From Didymella arachidicola (Eukaryota > Ascomycota > Dothideomycetes > Pleosporales > Didymellaceae), in NCBI GenBank assembly GCA_016630955.3, contig CM049998.1, positions 1,240,001 through 1,304,000 of the forward strand: a DNA stretch of 64,000 nucleotides. The letters are read 5' to 3'. The position numbers were made by a program, and so were the translations under genes. Positions within the stretch are counted from its first letter, which is position 1; each line of letters opens with the position of its first letter. Below are positions 1-9,086 of the stretch, in pieces. The notes below the pieces were generated by a model that had not been told where the DNA came from, searched no databases, and saw nothing but the letters and a program-made list of their open reading frames with translations.

Positions 1-876
1 GCGCTTGCCTGGCTCCACCACTTCAACACGCATGCGAAGCCTGTTGGGGTCTACAGGCTGCTCATTATTAATGGCCACGAGAGCCACTGTTCAGTGGATT
101 TCCAGGATCTCTGCAAAGAGAAGAAGATAATCACTCTCTGTATGCCAGCACACTCGTCGCACTTGTTGCAGCCACTTGACGTCGCCTGCTTCTCGCCGCT
201 GAAGCGCCTGTATGGCGACGAGATCTCGGCCTTGGCACGCACCCGCATCCACCATATCAACAAGGAAACCTTCCTACCAGCCTTTAAAGCATCTTTTGAG
301 AAGGCGTTTACTGCAGAAAACGTTCGTGCAGGCTTTAGAGGTGCTGGGCTAGTCCCACACAACCCAGAGGTTGTGCTATCGAAGCTTGATGTGCGCCTGC
401 GCACGCCAACGCCACCAAAACCCAGCGACGTCGCCTGGGAGCCGAAGACACCACGCAACGCTCACGAAGTGGAGGAGAAGTCGATTCTGATTCGAAAGCG
501 GATTCATATCCATCGAGGGTCTCTAGCAAGTTCGTTAGATGAGCAGGTTAAACAGTTGGCAAAGGGCGCTTAGCAGATAGCTTATAATATATTGTTAGTG
601 CAGGAGGAAATAAGCCGCCTTTAAGACGCTGTAGAGGCGTCTATAAAGCGCAAGACCCGTAAGCAACGTTATATACGCGCAGAGGAGACCCTTACAGTTA
701 GTGAAGTGGCTGACTTAATTGCTGAAAAGGAGGGTGGAGGTCGCCATAAGGGCGAGACGCCTGCGAAGAGGGTGCGCGTTGGACGACGCTGCGGGCGTTG
801 CGGTGAGATTGGACACAATTCCCGCACGTGCAAGGTAGAAATAGAGGATGCAGATGATAGCGAAGCTTCTAATTGA
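1..876 (+). pseudogene. Fot1/pogo-like DDE transposase, 3' fragment with two stops
   Basis: The reading frame is open from base 1 and enters in the middle of the DDE catalytic domain. It shows the GHESH block (residues 24-28 of the fragment), the HSSHLLQPLDV block holding the third catalytic Asp, and a C-terminal CCHC zinc knuckle (C-x2-C-x4-H-x4-C, about 790-835). The Asp before GHESH, present in T2-T5, is Asn here (AAT, about 70-72), so a catalytic residue is lost. In-frame stops are TAG at 571-573 and TAA at 622-624, and the natural end is TGA at 874-876. Relatives in this window show that about 220 N-terminal residues are missing because of the window edge. It is not functional. Confidence 0.88.
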
Positions 877-997
877 TATTATTTAAGTCTGCAAGCTGCA
901 GTTTATTGTTGCTTTGTTGTAATATAGCGCTGCGCAGGCAATCTGCTGTTGAAAGTGCGCCGCTCGGTGGGGTGCGCCGCTCGGTGGTGAAACACGT
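1..997 (+). mobile_element. T1: Fot1/pogo-like DDE transposon, 3' part, cut by the window edge
   Basis: The element carries the transposase remnant at 1-876. Its 3' terminus ends in ACGT followed by a TA (998-999), the expected TA target duplication of the Tc1/mariner-pogo group. The terminal repeat contains two exact 16-bp direct copies of GTGCGCCGCTCGGTGG at 955-970 and 972-987. The left end lies outside the window. It is the first of five same-strand relatives (T1-T5). Confidence 0.85.
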
Positions 998-999
998 TA

Positions 1000-1230
1000 A
1001 TAATCTTAGCTACTATCTAGATTAGAAGACTATAGCCTCTATTCTATAGAGTATATATATCTTACTAGAGAAGTCTAAGTAAAATACTATAAGGGGCTCT
1101 AGTACTTTACTAGAGACTAACTACTCTATAGTATAACTACTTTATACCTACTAGGTCTAGGTAGAAGAACTTATATAATAAATCTTCTAGTAGTACTTTA
1201 AACCTAACTACTTTTCCATATAATAGATGC
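1000..1230. repeat. RIP-saturated AT-rich spacer
   Basis: There is no gene. The stretch is made almost wholly of TA, AG, CT and AA steps, and CpA and TpG occur only about once each. This is what exhaustive CpA-to-TpA repeat-induced point mutation leaves behind. The flanking transposons still contain many CpA/TpG, so they probably arrived after this DNA had been mutated. Confidence 0.7.
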
Positions 1231-1232
1231 TA

Positions 1233-1275
1233 ACGTAGTTCACAAGCGAGCCGTCCAACCCAAGCGAACCGTCCA
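1233..1275 (+). repeat. T2 left terminal inverted repeat (partner at 3037-3079)
   Basis: It starts ACGTAGTTCACAAGCGAG. The reverse complement of 3037-3079 matches it at 41 of 43 bases. The internal duplication of AAGCGARCCGTCCAAC is the likely binding site for the transposase helix-turn-helix region. That role is inferred from pogo-family biology and is not seen directly. Confidence 0.9.
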
Positions 1276-1313
1276 ACTTTACCAAATGCAGCCCACCCCC
1301 AGCTTACACTACA

Positions 1314-2957
1314 ATGCCATTACAACGCAACGCGCAACAATCTTACACTGAAAGTACATTACAGCTTGCTATCCAGGCTACAATTAAGGATCGTGACGAG
1401 AGTGAAAGACGCGTTATTGCAGCCTTCAACGTTCCAAGAAGCACGCTTCGAGACTAGTGTACTGGAGCCCTCTGTCGACGCGATCGCGAGCCCAACTCAA
1501 AGAAGCTGACCAAGCTAGAAGAGGAGGCCCTGGTCCAACGTATACTTGACCTTGACCAGCGAGGGATAGGTGCTACAAGGGCTATGGTGCAAGATATGGC
1601 CAACGATCTGCTAGCTGAGCGTGGTGGGAAGCCTGTTGGCAAGCACTGGGTAGACAACTTCAAGACGCGTACGCCAGAGATCAAGCTTAAGAGGAGCCGT
1701 CCATACGATCGTCAGCGAGCCTTGAACGAAGATGTACGCGTTATAACGCCCTGGTTTGAGCTGGTCGCCAACACCAAGGCCAAGTACGGTATTGCTGATG
1801 ACGACACGTACAACTTTGACGAGACTGGCTTCATGATGGGGGTTATACAAGGCCAGATGGTCTTTACAGGCTCTGAGAAACGAAACAACCCAAAGAGGGT
1901 ACAGCCTAGCAACCGTGGGTGGGTCACCGACATCCAGGGAGTCAGCGCCAAAGGCTGGGCTCTGCCACCCTTTCTCATCTTCCCTGGCAAGGTCCTGATC
2001 ACGTCCTGGTTCCACAATCTACCCCGGGACTGGGTCATTGAAGTCAGTCCCAACGGCTGGACGTCGAATGAGCTTGGTCTTGCCTGGCTGAAGCACTTTA
2101 ATACCCATACTAAGGCGCGTAGTGTGGGTGCCCACCGGCTGCTGATTGTGGACGGCCATGAGAGCCACAACCCACATGAGTTCCACAAATACTGTGAGGA
2201 AGAGAAGATTATTGTCCTCTGTATGCCTCCTCACTCATCCCATCTGCTGCAGCCGCTTGACGTGGGTTGTTTTTCACCTTTGAAGCGGGCATACAGCAAT
2301 GAGATTAGTAGCTTGGCACGGTATGGCACCAAGCAGATCAAGAAGGAGGCCTTCCTACCAGCCTTTAAAGCAGTTTTTGAGAAGGCAATGACAAAGGACA
2401 ATATCTGCGCAGGCTTCAGAGGCGCTGGACTAGTCCCTCACAACCCAGAGGCGGTGATATCAAAGCTTGATGTGGCCCTTCGCACGCCAACTCCACCAAA
2501 GCCAGAGGACACCCCATGGGAATCAAAAACACCAAGCAACCTCCGTGAGGTAGAGGCTCAGTCAACGCTAGTTCGCGAGCGTGTACGACTGCACAGAGAT
2601 TCTCCAGTTTCTCCACTGCTTAGAGCTATTGATCAGCTTAATAAGGGTGTTGCAAAGATGGGTCATGAAACAGTGTTAATGCGACAGGAAATGGCAGGGC
2701 TTCGCAAGGCAGTAGAGATAGCAACAGAGGTGAAGGGTCGTAAGAGGAAGTATATTCGGACAGCTGAGACGCTCACAGTAGGGGAGATAGCTGACTTGAT
2801 AGCTGAAAAGGATGGTGGTGGGCAGGAAGATGGTGGGGAGCCTGCAAAGAAGGTGCGTGGGCAGAGGCGCTGTGGACGTTGTGGCGAGACTGGCCACAAC
2901 GCTCGCACCTGTGCAGTAGAAATTGCAGATGCATCTGATAGCGACGCGTCTGAATAG
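1314..2957 (+). pseudogene. T2 DDE_1 transposase with one internal stop
   Basis: The frame starts at ATG 1314 and runs 548 codons with a single TAG at 1455-1457, probably a CAG-to-TAG change. The N-terminus has a Psq-like helix-turn-helix (about residues 20-50), followed by a CENP-B-type DNA-binding region (about 75-135). The DDE_1 domain has the NFDETGF, IVDGHESH and LQPLDVGCF blocks with all three acidic residues present. The C-terminus ends in a basic, coiled-coil-like region and a CCHC knuckle (RRCGRCGETGHNARTC). A product from the downstream ATG at 1584 would keep the catalytic core but lose the Psq domain. It catalysed cut-and-paste transposition in the nucleus and is now probably inactive. 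Confidence 0.9.
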
Positions 2958-3081
2958 TATTTCTGTGTTCTACAAATTGTAGTAAATTGTGGTGGTGTTG
3001 CAGGAGGTGCTTTGCAATAGACAGACCTTAGAAAAGTGGACGGTTCGCTTGGGTTGGACGGCTCGCTTGTGACTTACGTTA

Positions 3082-3286
3082 GTAGAAGTAGCTATAATAC
3101 CTAAGGTAGAAAAGAAAGACTAAATATTACCCTAGTTGTAGAGGCCTATAGCACTCCTCTCCTATATTAGAAAGAGGCTTAAATAAATAGTAGCTAGAAG
3201 AATTTTCTAGACTACTATAACCTATAAGATTCTTAGCCCCTAATATAGAGGCGCCTTTCTAAAGCGCTCTACTATAGACCTTACTA
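3082..3286. repeat. RIP-saturated AT-rich spacer
   Basis: There is no gene. CpA and TpG each appear about once in about 205 bp, while TA, AG and CT steps dominate, as in the spacer at 1000-1230. It is probably a remnant of an older RIP-mutated repeat into which T2 and T3 inserted. Confidence 0.65.
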
Positions 3287-3354
3287 TAACGTTAAACACC
3301 ACCGAGCCGGACACTTTTCCTTAGCATTGCGAACACTATATTCAGGATATGCAC

Positions 3355-3480
3355 TTACTCACCACTCTCTGCAGAGTCTACGTACAAGACACTTGCATTA
3401 GACTCAGAATCTTCTGCTGCATCTTTTTGGCACGTACGAGCATTGTGCCCAGTTTTCCCACAGTTACCACAGTGCCGCGT
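3355..3480 (-). pseudogene. Inverted 3' end of a second Fot1-like transposase (zinc knuckle tail)
   Basis: Read on the minus strand, this stretch encodes a CCHC knuckle (HCGNCGKTGHNARTC) followed by an acidic Ser/Glu/Asp tail and a TAA at 3355-3357. That is the layout of the C-terminus of T1, T2 and T5. It lies directly upstream of the + strand T3 transposase, so T3 joins parts of two elements in opposite orientation. The breakpoint is near 3480. Confidence 0.72.
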
Positions 3481-4899
3481 GTTCTTGAAGAGGACGCGCG
3501 AGGGTTTTTGCCTAGGAAACTTAACGTTCGAGCTATAGCTAATAAACTACTGCGCAAGCGGGGGGGTGACCCTACTAGCAAGAACTGGGTTGATAACTTT
3601 ATTAAGCGGACTCCTAAGCTCCGCAAGCGCTGGAGCCGTCCCTACGATTACTAGCGAGCTGCCTGCGAGGACCTAGCAGCTATCTAGCGCTGGTTCGATC
3701 TAGTTAAGGCAATAAAGCAGAAGTAGGGCATTATAGACAATAATATATACAACTTTAATAAAACTAGCTTTATAATAGGCAAGATTTTATTACAGTTAGT
3801 TATTATAGGCTTAGAGGGATACAGCAAAAAGAAGTAGATACAGCTAGGCAACCGTAAGTAGGTTACTGTAATCTAGGGCGTAGGCGCGTTGGGCCGCTAG
3901 ATACTACCCTTTGTTATCTTTGCAGGTAAGGTTAAAATCGACGCCTGGTTAGAGGACCTACCTAATAACTAGATTCTTGAAACTAGCCCTAATGGCTAGA
4001 CTAACAATTAGCTTGTGCTTGCCTAGTTAGAGCACTTCGATACGTATACAAAGAGCGGTACTGTGGGTAGGTACCGACTGCTTATTATCGACGGCCACGA
4101 GAGCTACTGCTCTGTGGAATTCTAAGATCTTTGCAAGGAGAAGAATATTATCCATCTCTGCATGTCGGCACACTCATCGCACCTGTTGCAGCCTCTTAAC
4201 GTTGCCTGCTTTTCGCTATTAAAGCGTCGGTATAGTAACATTATTTTAGGCTTAGCACGCAACTGCACCAACTATATTAGCAAAGAGCGCTTCCTACTAG
4301 CCTTTAAGACTGCTTTTAAGCAGTCTATAATAAAGGAGAATATTTAAGCTAGTTTTAGAGGCGCTGGTTTAGTTCTACACAACCTACAGGTTGTGCTATT
4401 AAAGCTTAATGTGGTACTACATACCCCTGTACAGTTACTACAGCAGGAGTGTACCTAGGAGGCGCAGACACCACACAACGCGCGCAAAATTAAGGCTTAA
4501 AGTACTCTTATTCGAAAGAGAGTAAGAGAGCGCTGTAGATCTTCTGCAAATTCTCTTAATAAGAAAATTGCGCAATTAAGTAAGGGGGCTTAGCAAATAG
4601 CGCACAAGATAAGCCTAATATTAGAGCAAGTAGCTACCCTTTAACAGAGTCTAGACGAATTAAACAAGCGTAAGAGCCGCAAGCGACGATATATACGGAC
4701 AGATAAGTCTCTTACAGTAGGTAAGATGCGAGAGATATTAGCTAAACGGGCAGGTAGCAGCTATAGTAATAGGGAGAGTGCGTTAAAGAAGGTGCGGAAG
4801 GAGAGGCAGTGCAGGCGTTGCAAGGGAACTGGGCACAACGCCCGTACCTGCGCAGTTAAGATTAGTAGTGCAAGCGATAGTAGCGATTCTAGCGATTAA
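3481..4899 (+). pseudogene. T3 DDE transposase destroyed by RIP
   Basis: One reading frame (frame of 3349) aligns end to end with the T2 transposase from the CENP-B-type region to the CCHC knuckle at about 4810-4855, but it carries about 17 stops. Nearly all stops are TAG where relatives have Trp (TGG) or Gln (CAG). Both changes are CpA-to-TpA, on one strand or the other, and no TGA stop was seen. The DDE blocks LIIDGHESY and HSSHLLQPLNV are recognisable, the third Asp being Asn. The Psq N-terminus is absent, replaced by the inverted fragment upstream. Confidence 0.85.
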
Positions 4900-5003
4900 T
4901 TTGGTATATTACAATACTTCATTAACTGCGATAAAAGTGCGTGATAATACGTTAACATTAACGCGTTGGTGTTAGGGTGCTTGCTTGCTTATAAACCACG
5001 TTA

Positions 5004-5146
5004 TATATATCTTTATCTATAATACTATACCTAGCTTTAATATTAGATATAAGGCTAAACTAGCCTTAAATTAACTTAGGATCTTTATAGAGGTCTCTTT
5101 TATAGTTATACTCATAATTAGACTTTACTTTAAGCCTTAATATAGA
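5004..5146. repeat. RIP-saturated AT-rich spacer
   Basis: There is no gene. About 143 bp contain a single CpA and no TpG that I can see. It has the same composition as the other spacers between T1 and T5. Confidence 0.62.
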
Positions 5147-5148
5147 TA

Positions 5149-5204
5149 ACGTACCTCACGGGCGAGTGGCCGGCCCGAGCGAGTGACCGGATTTTGCCAA
5201 GACC
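5149..5204 (+). repeat. T4 left terminal inverted repeat (partner at 6954-7009)
   Basis: It begins ACGTACCTCACGGGCGAGTG and matches the reverse complement of the right end over 56 bp without a mismatch. The sequence family differs from T2 except for the outer ACGTA and the position of the duplicated internal unit. Confidence 0.92.
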
Positions 5205-5228
5205 ATACCAGACTTCACACCACTTGCA

Positions 5229-6881
5229 ATGTCTCAACGCAAGACAGCTCAAAACGTCTCAAAAGAAGCTAATATACAGCTTGCTATCCAAGCTCTTAAA
5301 AGAGACGCGAATCTCTCTCTACCGCGCGCTGCAGCAATCTACAGGGTGTCAGAAAGGACATTAAGACGACGACGCGCCGGAACGCTTTCTCGACGCGATT
5401 GCAAGGTCAACTCAATGAAGCTGACAAGCACTGAAGAGGTAGTGATTGTTCAGCATATACTCAAGCTAGACGAGCGAGGATACCCGCCCCGGCTTACTGA
5501 TGTGGAGGATATGGCCAACTCTCTACTTGCGGAGCGTAACCAGCCACATGTTGGCAAGAACTGGGCTGGCACGTTCGTTAAGCGTCGCCCTGAGCTCACA
5601 GTTAAGTTCAATTGAAAGTATGACTACAAGAGAGCCCTCTGCGAGGATCCTGAGGTGATCCAGGGCTGGTTCGACCTTGTAGCCAATACCAAAGCCAAGT
5701 ATAGTATCCTAGATAAAGACACCTACAACTTTGACGAGTCTAGCTTCATGATGGGCGTTATATCAACAGGAGCTGTTGTCACAGGCTCTGAGCGTCGTGG
5801 ACGACCAAAGACAATACAACAGGGCGACCGAGAGTGGACCAGTATCATTAAGGGTATCAATGCGATGGGGTGGGCTATCCCACCCTTCATCATCTTCTAA
5901 GGCAAGCACCACCTCTCTGCCTGGTACAAGGAGCCAATTATCCCTAACAACTGGGTTATCACCGTCTCCGAGAATGGCTGGACAAACAATGAGCTTGGTT
6001 TGAAGTGGCTGAAGCACTTTGACGAGCACACAAAGGAGCGCACTGTTGGCAGCCATCGGCTGCTTATTCTGGACGGCCATGAGAGTCACAACTCAGTCAA
6101 TTTCTATCAATACTGCGAGGAACACAAGATTATCACTTTGTGTATGCCCCCGCACTCGTCGCACCTCTTGCAGCCCCTTGACGTGGGTTGTTTTGCCCCT
6201 CTGAAGAAGGCCTATGGTCGCCAAGCTGAGCTGCTAATGCTCAATAAGATCACTCACATCTCAAAACTTGAGTTCTTACCGTGCTTCAAAGCGGCTTTTG
6301 ACGCGTCAATTACAGAAAGCAATATCTAGGGAGGTTTTAGAGGCGCTGGCTTGGTTCCCTTTAACCCAGAGGCTGTAATATCGAAGCTTGAAGTGCGCCT
6401 GTGTACTCCACCACTACCTACTGTAGATGAGAGTACGTGGCACTCTCAAACCCCAAGCAACACCCTAGAACTCGGGTCGCAATCGAAGCTGATTCGAGAG
6501 CGGATCCAGAGACATGGCGATAGCTCGCCGACATCAATGGTTGATGCCCTCAATCAGCTCACTAAAGGCGCGGAGATAATGGCGCATTCACTGGCGTTAG
6601 TGCGCAACCAGGTCGCTGAGCTTCAAGCCGCTAATGAGGCCGCCACGCGCCGTAAATCACACAAGAAGAAGCGAATCTAGCAAGAGGGGATTCTTACAGT
6701 TAGCGAGGGAGTGCGCTTAACTACTCTGAAGGAGTTTAACGTCCGTGCTGATGGGAAGAGAGCAAGCAAGAAGGCTTGCGTTGGAACAGGTACTCAGTCT
6801 TCAAGACGCTGCAGCATGTGTGGCGAGGCAGGGCACAATGCACGAACGTGCAAGAATAATGCGCAAGGTACTGCAGAGTAA
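5229..6881 (+). pseudogene. T4 DDE_1 transposase with four internal stops
   Basis: A single frame from ATG 5229 to TAA 6879-6881 spans 551 codons with no frameshift. It is broken by TGA 5613-5615, TAA 5898-5900, TAG 6327-6329 and TAG 6678-6680. Domain order is Psq helix-turn-helix (about residues 15-50), CENP-B-type region (about 65-130), DDE domain with NFDES, ILDGHESH and LQPLDVGCF, a basic coiled region, and a C-terminal CCHC knuckle (CSMCGEAGHNARTC). The first catalytic block reads DES where relatives have DET. Intact length would be close to that of T2. Confidence 0.9.
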
Positions 6882-7011
6882 ATCCATGTACTACAGATTA
6901 TAGTACAACTTAATTTAGTACTATTGTGTTGCAAAGTAGTTGTAGTGTTCGTAGGTCTTGGCAAAATCCGGTCACTCGCTCGGGCCGGCCACTCGCCCGT
7001 GAGGTACGTTA

Positions 7012-7175
7012 TATAGTAAGTAGGCTAGTATAGTAAGTAGGCTACTTTTACTAAGACTATACTAAAACTTACTCTCTTATAGCCTAAAACACGATACTTT
7101 AGCTCTATATAGAGTAAAATAAGCTAGAATATTACTTAAAGACCTCTTCTATAGTATTTTTATATATTTGTGTAT
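7012..7175. repeat. RIP-saturated AT-rich spacer
   Basis: There is no gene. CpA and TpG are again nearly absent (one to two each), and TAG/CTA words are very common. It separates T4 from T5. Confidence 0.6.
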
Positions 7176-7177
7176 TA

Positions 7178-9020
7178 ACGTACATCACGGATTCGTGGAA
7201 CGCACCCTCTAGTGGAACGCTTTTGCCAAGACCACACTATAATACCAACACTATCTTAATGCCCACCAACCAACGCTAAATAAACGCGTTAAACGAGTGT
7301 CAGATACAGCTTGCACTTCAAGCAATCAAACAGGACGCGAATCTCTCCCTGCGACGCGCTGCAGCTATCTACAACGTGCCCCGAACTACACTAGCCCAAC
7401 GACGCGCTGAACAGCCCTCAAGAGTTGATTCTATGCCGAGCCGACGGTATCTGGACGAGCACGCAGAGGAGGCGATTGTTGATCACGTTCTTTACCTCCT
7501 CACACAGCGAAGAGCACCCCCTCGCTTGTCAGATGTGGCTGATATGGCCAATATACTGCGACAAGAGCGCAGAATGGCCCCTGTTGGCCAAAACTGGCCC
7601 AGTACGTTCGTTAAGCGTCAACTAAGGCTAAAAGTGAAGTTTAGTCGCCAGTACGACTACAAGAGAACCCTCTGCGAGGATCCTGAGATGATACAAGGCT
7701 GGTTCAGCCTCGTATCTAATGTCAAAGCCAAGTACGGCATTGTGGACGAAGACACGTATAACTTTGACGAGACTGGCTTTGCAATGGGTCAGATTACCCC
7801 TGGAGCAGTTGTTGCAGACGCAGAGAACCCAGGACGAGCAAAGCAGGTCCAGCCAGGCAATAAGGAGTGGGCTACGTTGATTTTAGGCGTAAATGCTGCA
7901 GGGTGGGCTATTCCACCCTTTATCATCCTTAAAGGCAAAGCCCACCTCTCTAACTGGTCTAAGGACAAAGATCTGCCTCTAGACTAGGTAATTGGGGTCT
8001 CTAAGAACGGCTGGACTAACAACAAGCTCGGTCTTGACTGGTTGAAGCACTTTGACAGGCATACTAAGGAGCGTACCTATGGGACCCACCGTTTGCTACT
8101 TTTAGACGGCCATGAGAGCCACCAGGCAGCAGCATTTGTCCAACACTGCAAGAATAGCAAGATTGTTACTCTTACAATGCCTGCGCACTCATCACACCTC
8201 TTGCAGCCGCTTGACGTGGGTTGTTTTGCCCCTTTGAAGCAGGAGTACGGGCATCAGGTCAACAGGCTCTCGCGCAACTGGATCAACCACATAGACAAGC
8301 AGTCGTTTCTAGTATGCTTCAGAGCAGCATATAACGCGACTATTACCCTAAGCAACATCTAGGGAGGGTTCCGAGGAGCTGGATTGGTCCCTTTTGACCC
8401 TTAATGTGAGGCTGCGGACTCTATCACCCCAACTACCCACCAACAACGAGCCCTGGCAGTCTTAAACCCCTAAGAATCTTAAGGAATTTGAGTTGCAATC
8501 GACTCTGATTCGAGATAAGTTTAAGAAATACCACGGCAGCTCACCAACCTCTGTGGATGGCTCACTTGAGAGCTACGCAAAGGGGGGGACGCAGGTCGCG
8601 TACGAGCTAGCTTTGCTTAGACAAGAATGCGTTCAGCTTCAAGAGGCTCTAGCAGCTGTAACAGAGCGCAAATCACATAAAAGAAAGCGAATTAAGACAG
8701 AAGGGAGCATAACAGTTAAAAAGGCACAGCGCTTGACTACTCTAAAGAAGTTTAGGGCACGTGTTGATGGTAAGAAGCCAAAGAAGAGAGTGCGCGCTGA
8801 AGGAGGTGAACCATCCCAACGACGGTGTGGACGGTGCGGAGAGGGTGGGCACAACGCGCGAACGTGCAAGAATAGAGCAGAAGAGGTCTCTAAGTAATAT
8901 TACAGCTTGTTTCACCCTATGCAGGGCTAAAGTGTGGTGTTTTGGGCCATAATACAGTATAATAGGGGAGAGTCTTAGCAAAAGTGCGCCGTTCGCCCGT
9001 GTGCGCCGCTCGCCTATATA
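7178..9020 (+). mobile_element. T5: Fot1/pogo-like transposon with mismatched ends
   Basis: The left end follows TA (7176-7177) and starts ACGTACATCACGG, close to T4. The right end (about 8970-9020) carries two units near GCGCCGYTCGCC, which resemble the T1 type more than the left end of T5. No clean ACGT/TA border is visible on the right. The right boundary is approximate and may have been cut when T6 arrived. Confidence 0.65.
7259..8897 (+). pseudogene. T5 DDE_1 transposase with stops and a small deletion
   Basis: The frame starts at ATG 7259 and hits TAA at 7277-7279. It then runs through the Psq and CENP-B-type regions and the DDE domain (NFDETGF, LLDGHESH, LQPLDVGCF), with TAG at 7985-7987 and 8360-8362. 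A deletion of roughly 17-19 nt near 8400 shifts the frame. The C-terminus continues in the frame of 8493 to TAA 8895-8897 and keeps the CCHC knuckle (CGRCGEGGHNARTC). It is closer to T4 than to T2. Confidence 0.87.
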
Positions 9021-9086
9021 AGATATATATATAAAATTTTAACAACATTCTACACAGTAGATCTAGAGTTACTAAGCTCTAGATGT

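Larger units (their letters stand above)
1233..3079 (+). mobile_element. T2: complete Fot1/pogo-like transposon, 1847 bp
   Basis: It is flanked by TA at 1231-1232 and 3080-3081. The 43-bp terminal inverted repeats at 1233-1275 and 3037-3079 differ at two positions. Each repeat holds two direct near-copies of AAGCGARCCGTCCAAC, so the element has four such sites. It encodes one nearly intact transposase. It is the best preserved of the five + strand elements. Confidence 0.92.
3289..5001 (+). mobile_element. T3: heavily RIP-mutated, rearranged Fot1/pogo-like element
   Basis: The left border is TA (3287-3288) followed by ACGTTAAACACCACCGAGC. This resembles the inverted 3' end of T1 and not a normal 5' end. 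The right border is placed at ACGT/TA (4998-5003) and is approximate. The interior holds a + strand transposase riddled with TAG stops, preceded by an inverted piece of another element's 3' end (3355-3480). Confidence 0.6.
5149..7009 (+). mobile_element. T4: complete Fot1/pogo-like transposon, 1861 bp
   Basis: TA target duplications lie at 5147-5148 and 7010-7011. The terminal inverted repeats are 56 bp and perfect (5149-5204 and 6954-7009). Each contains two related direct units around CGAGTGGCCGG and CGAGTGACCGG. The TIR identity suggests it is younger than its disabled ORF implies. Confidence 0.93.
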
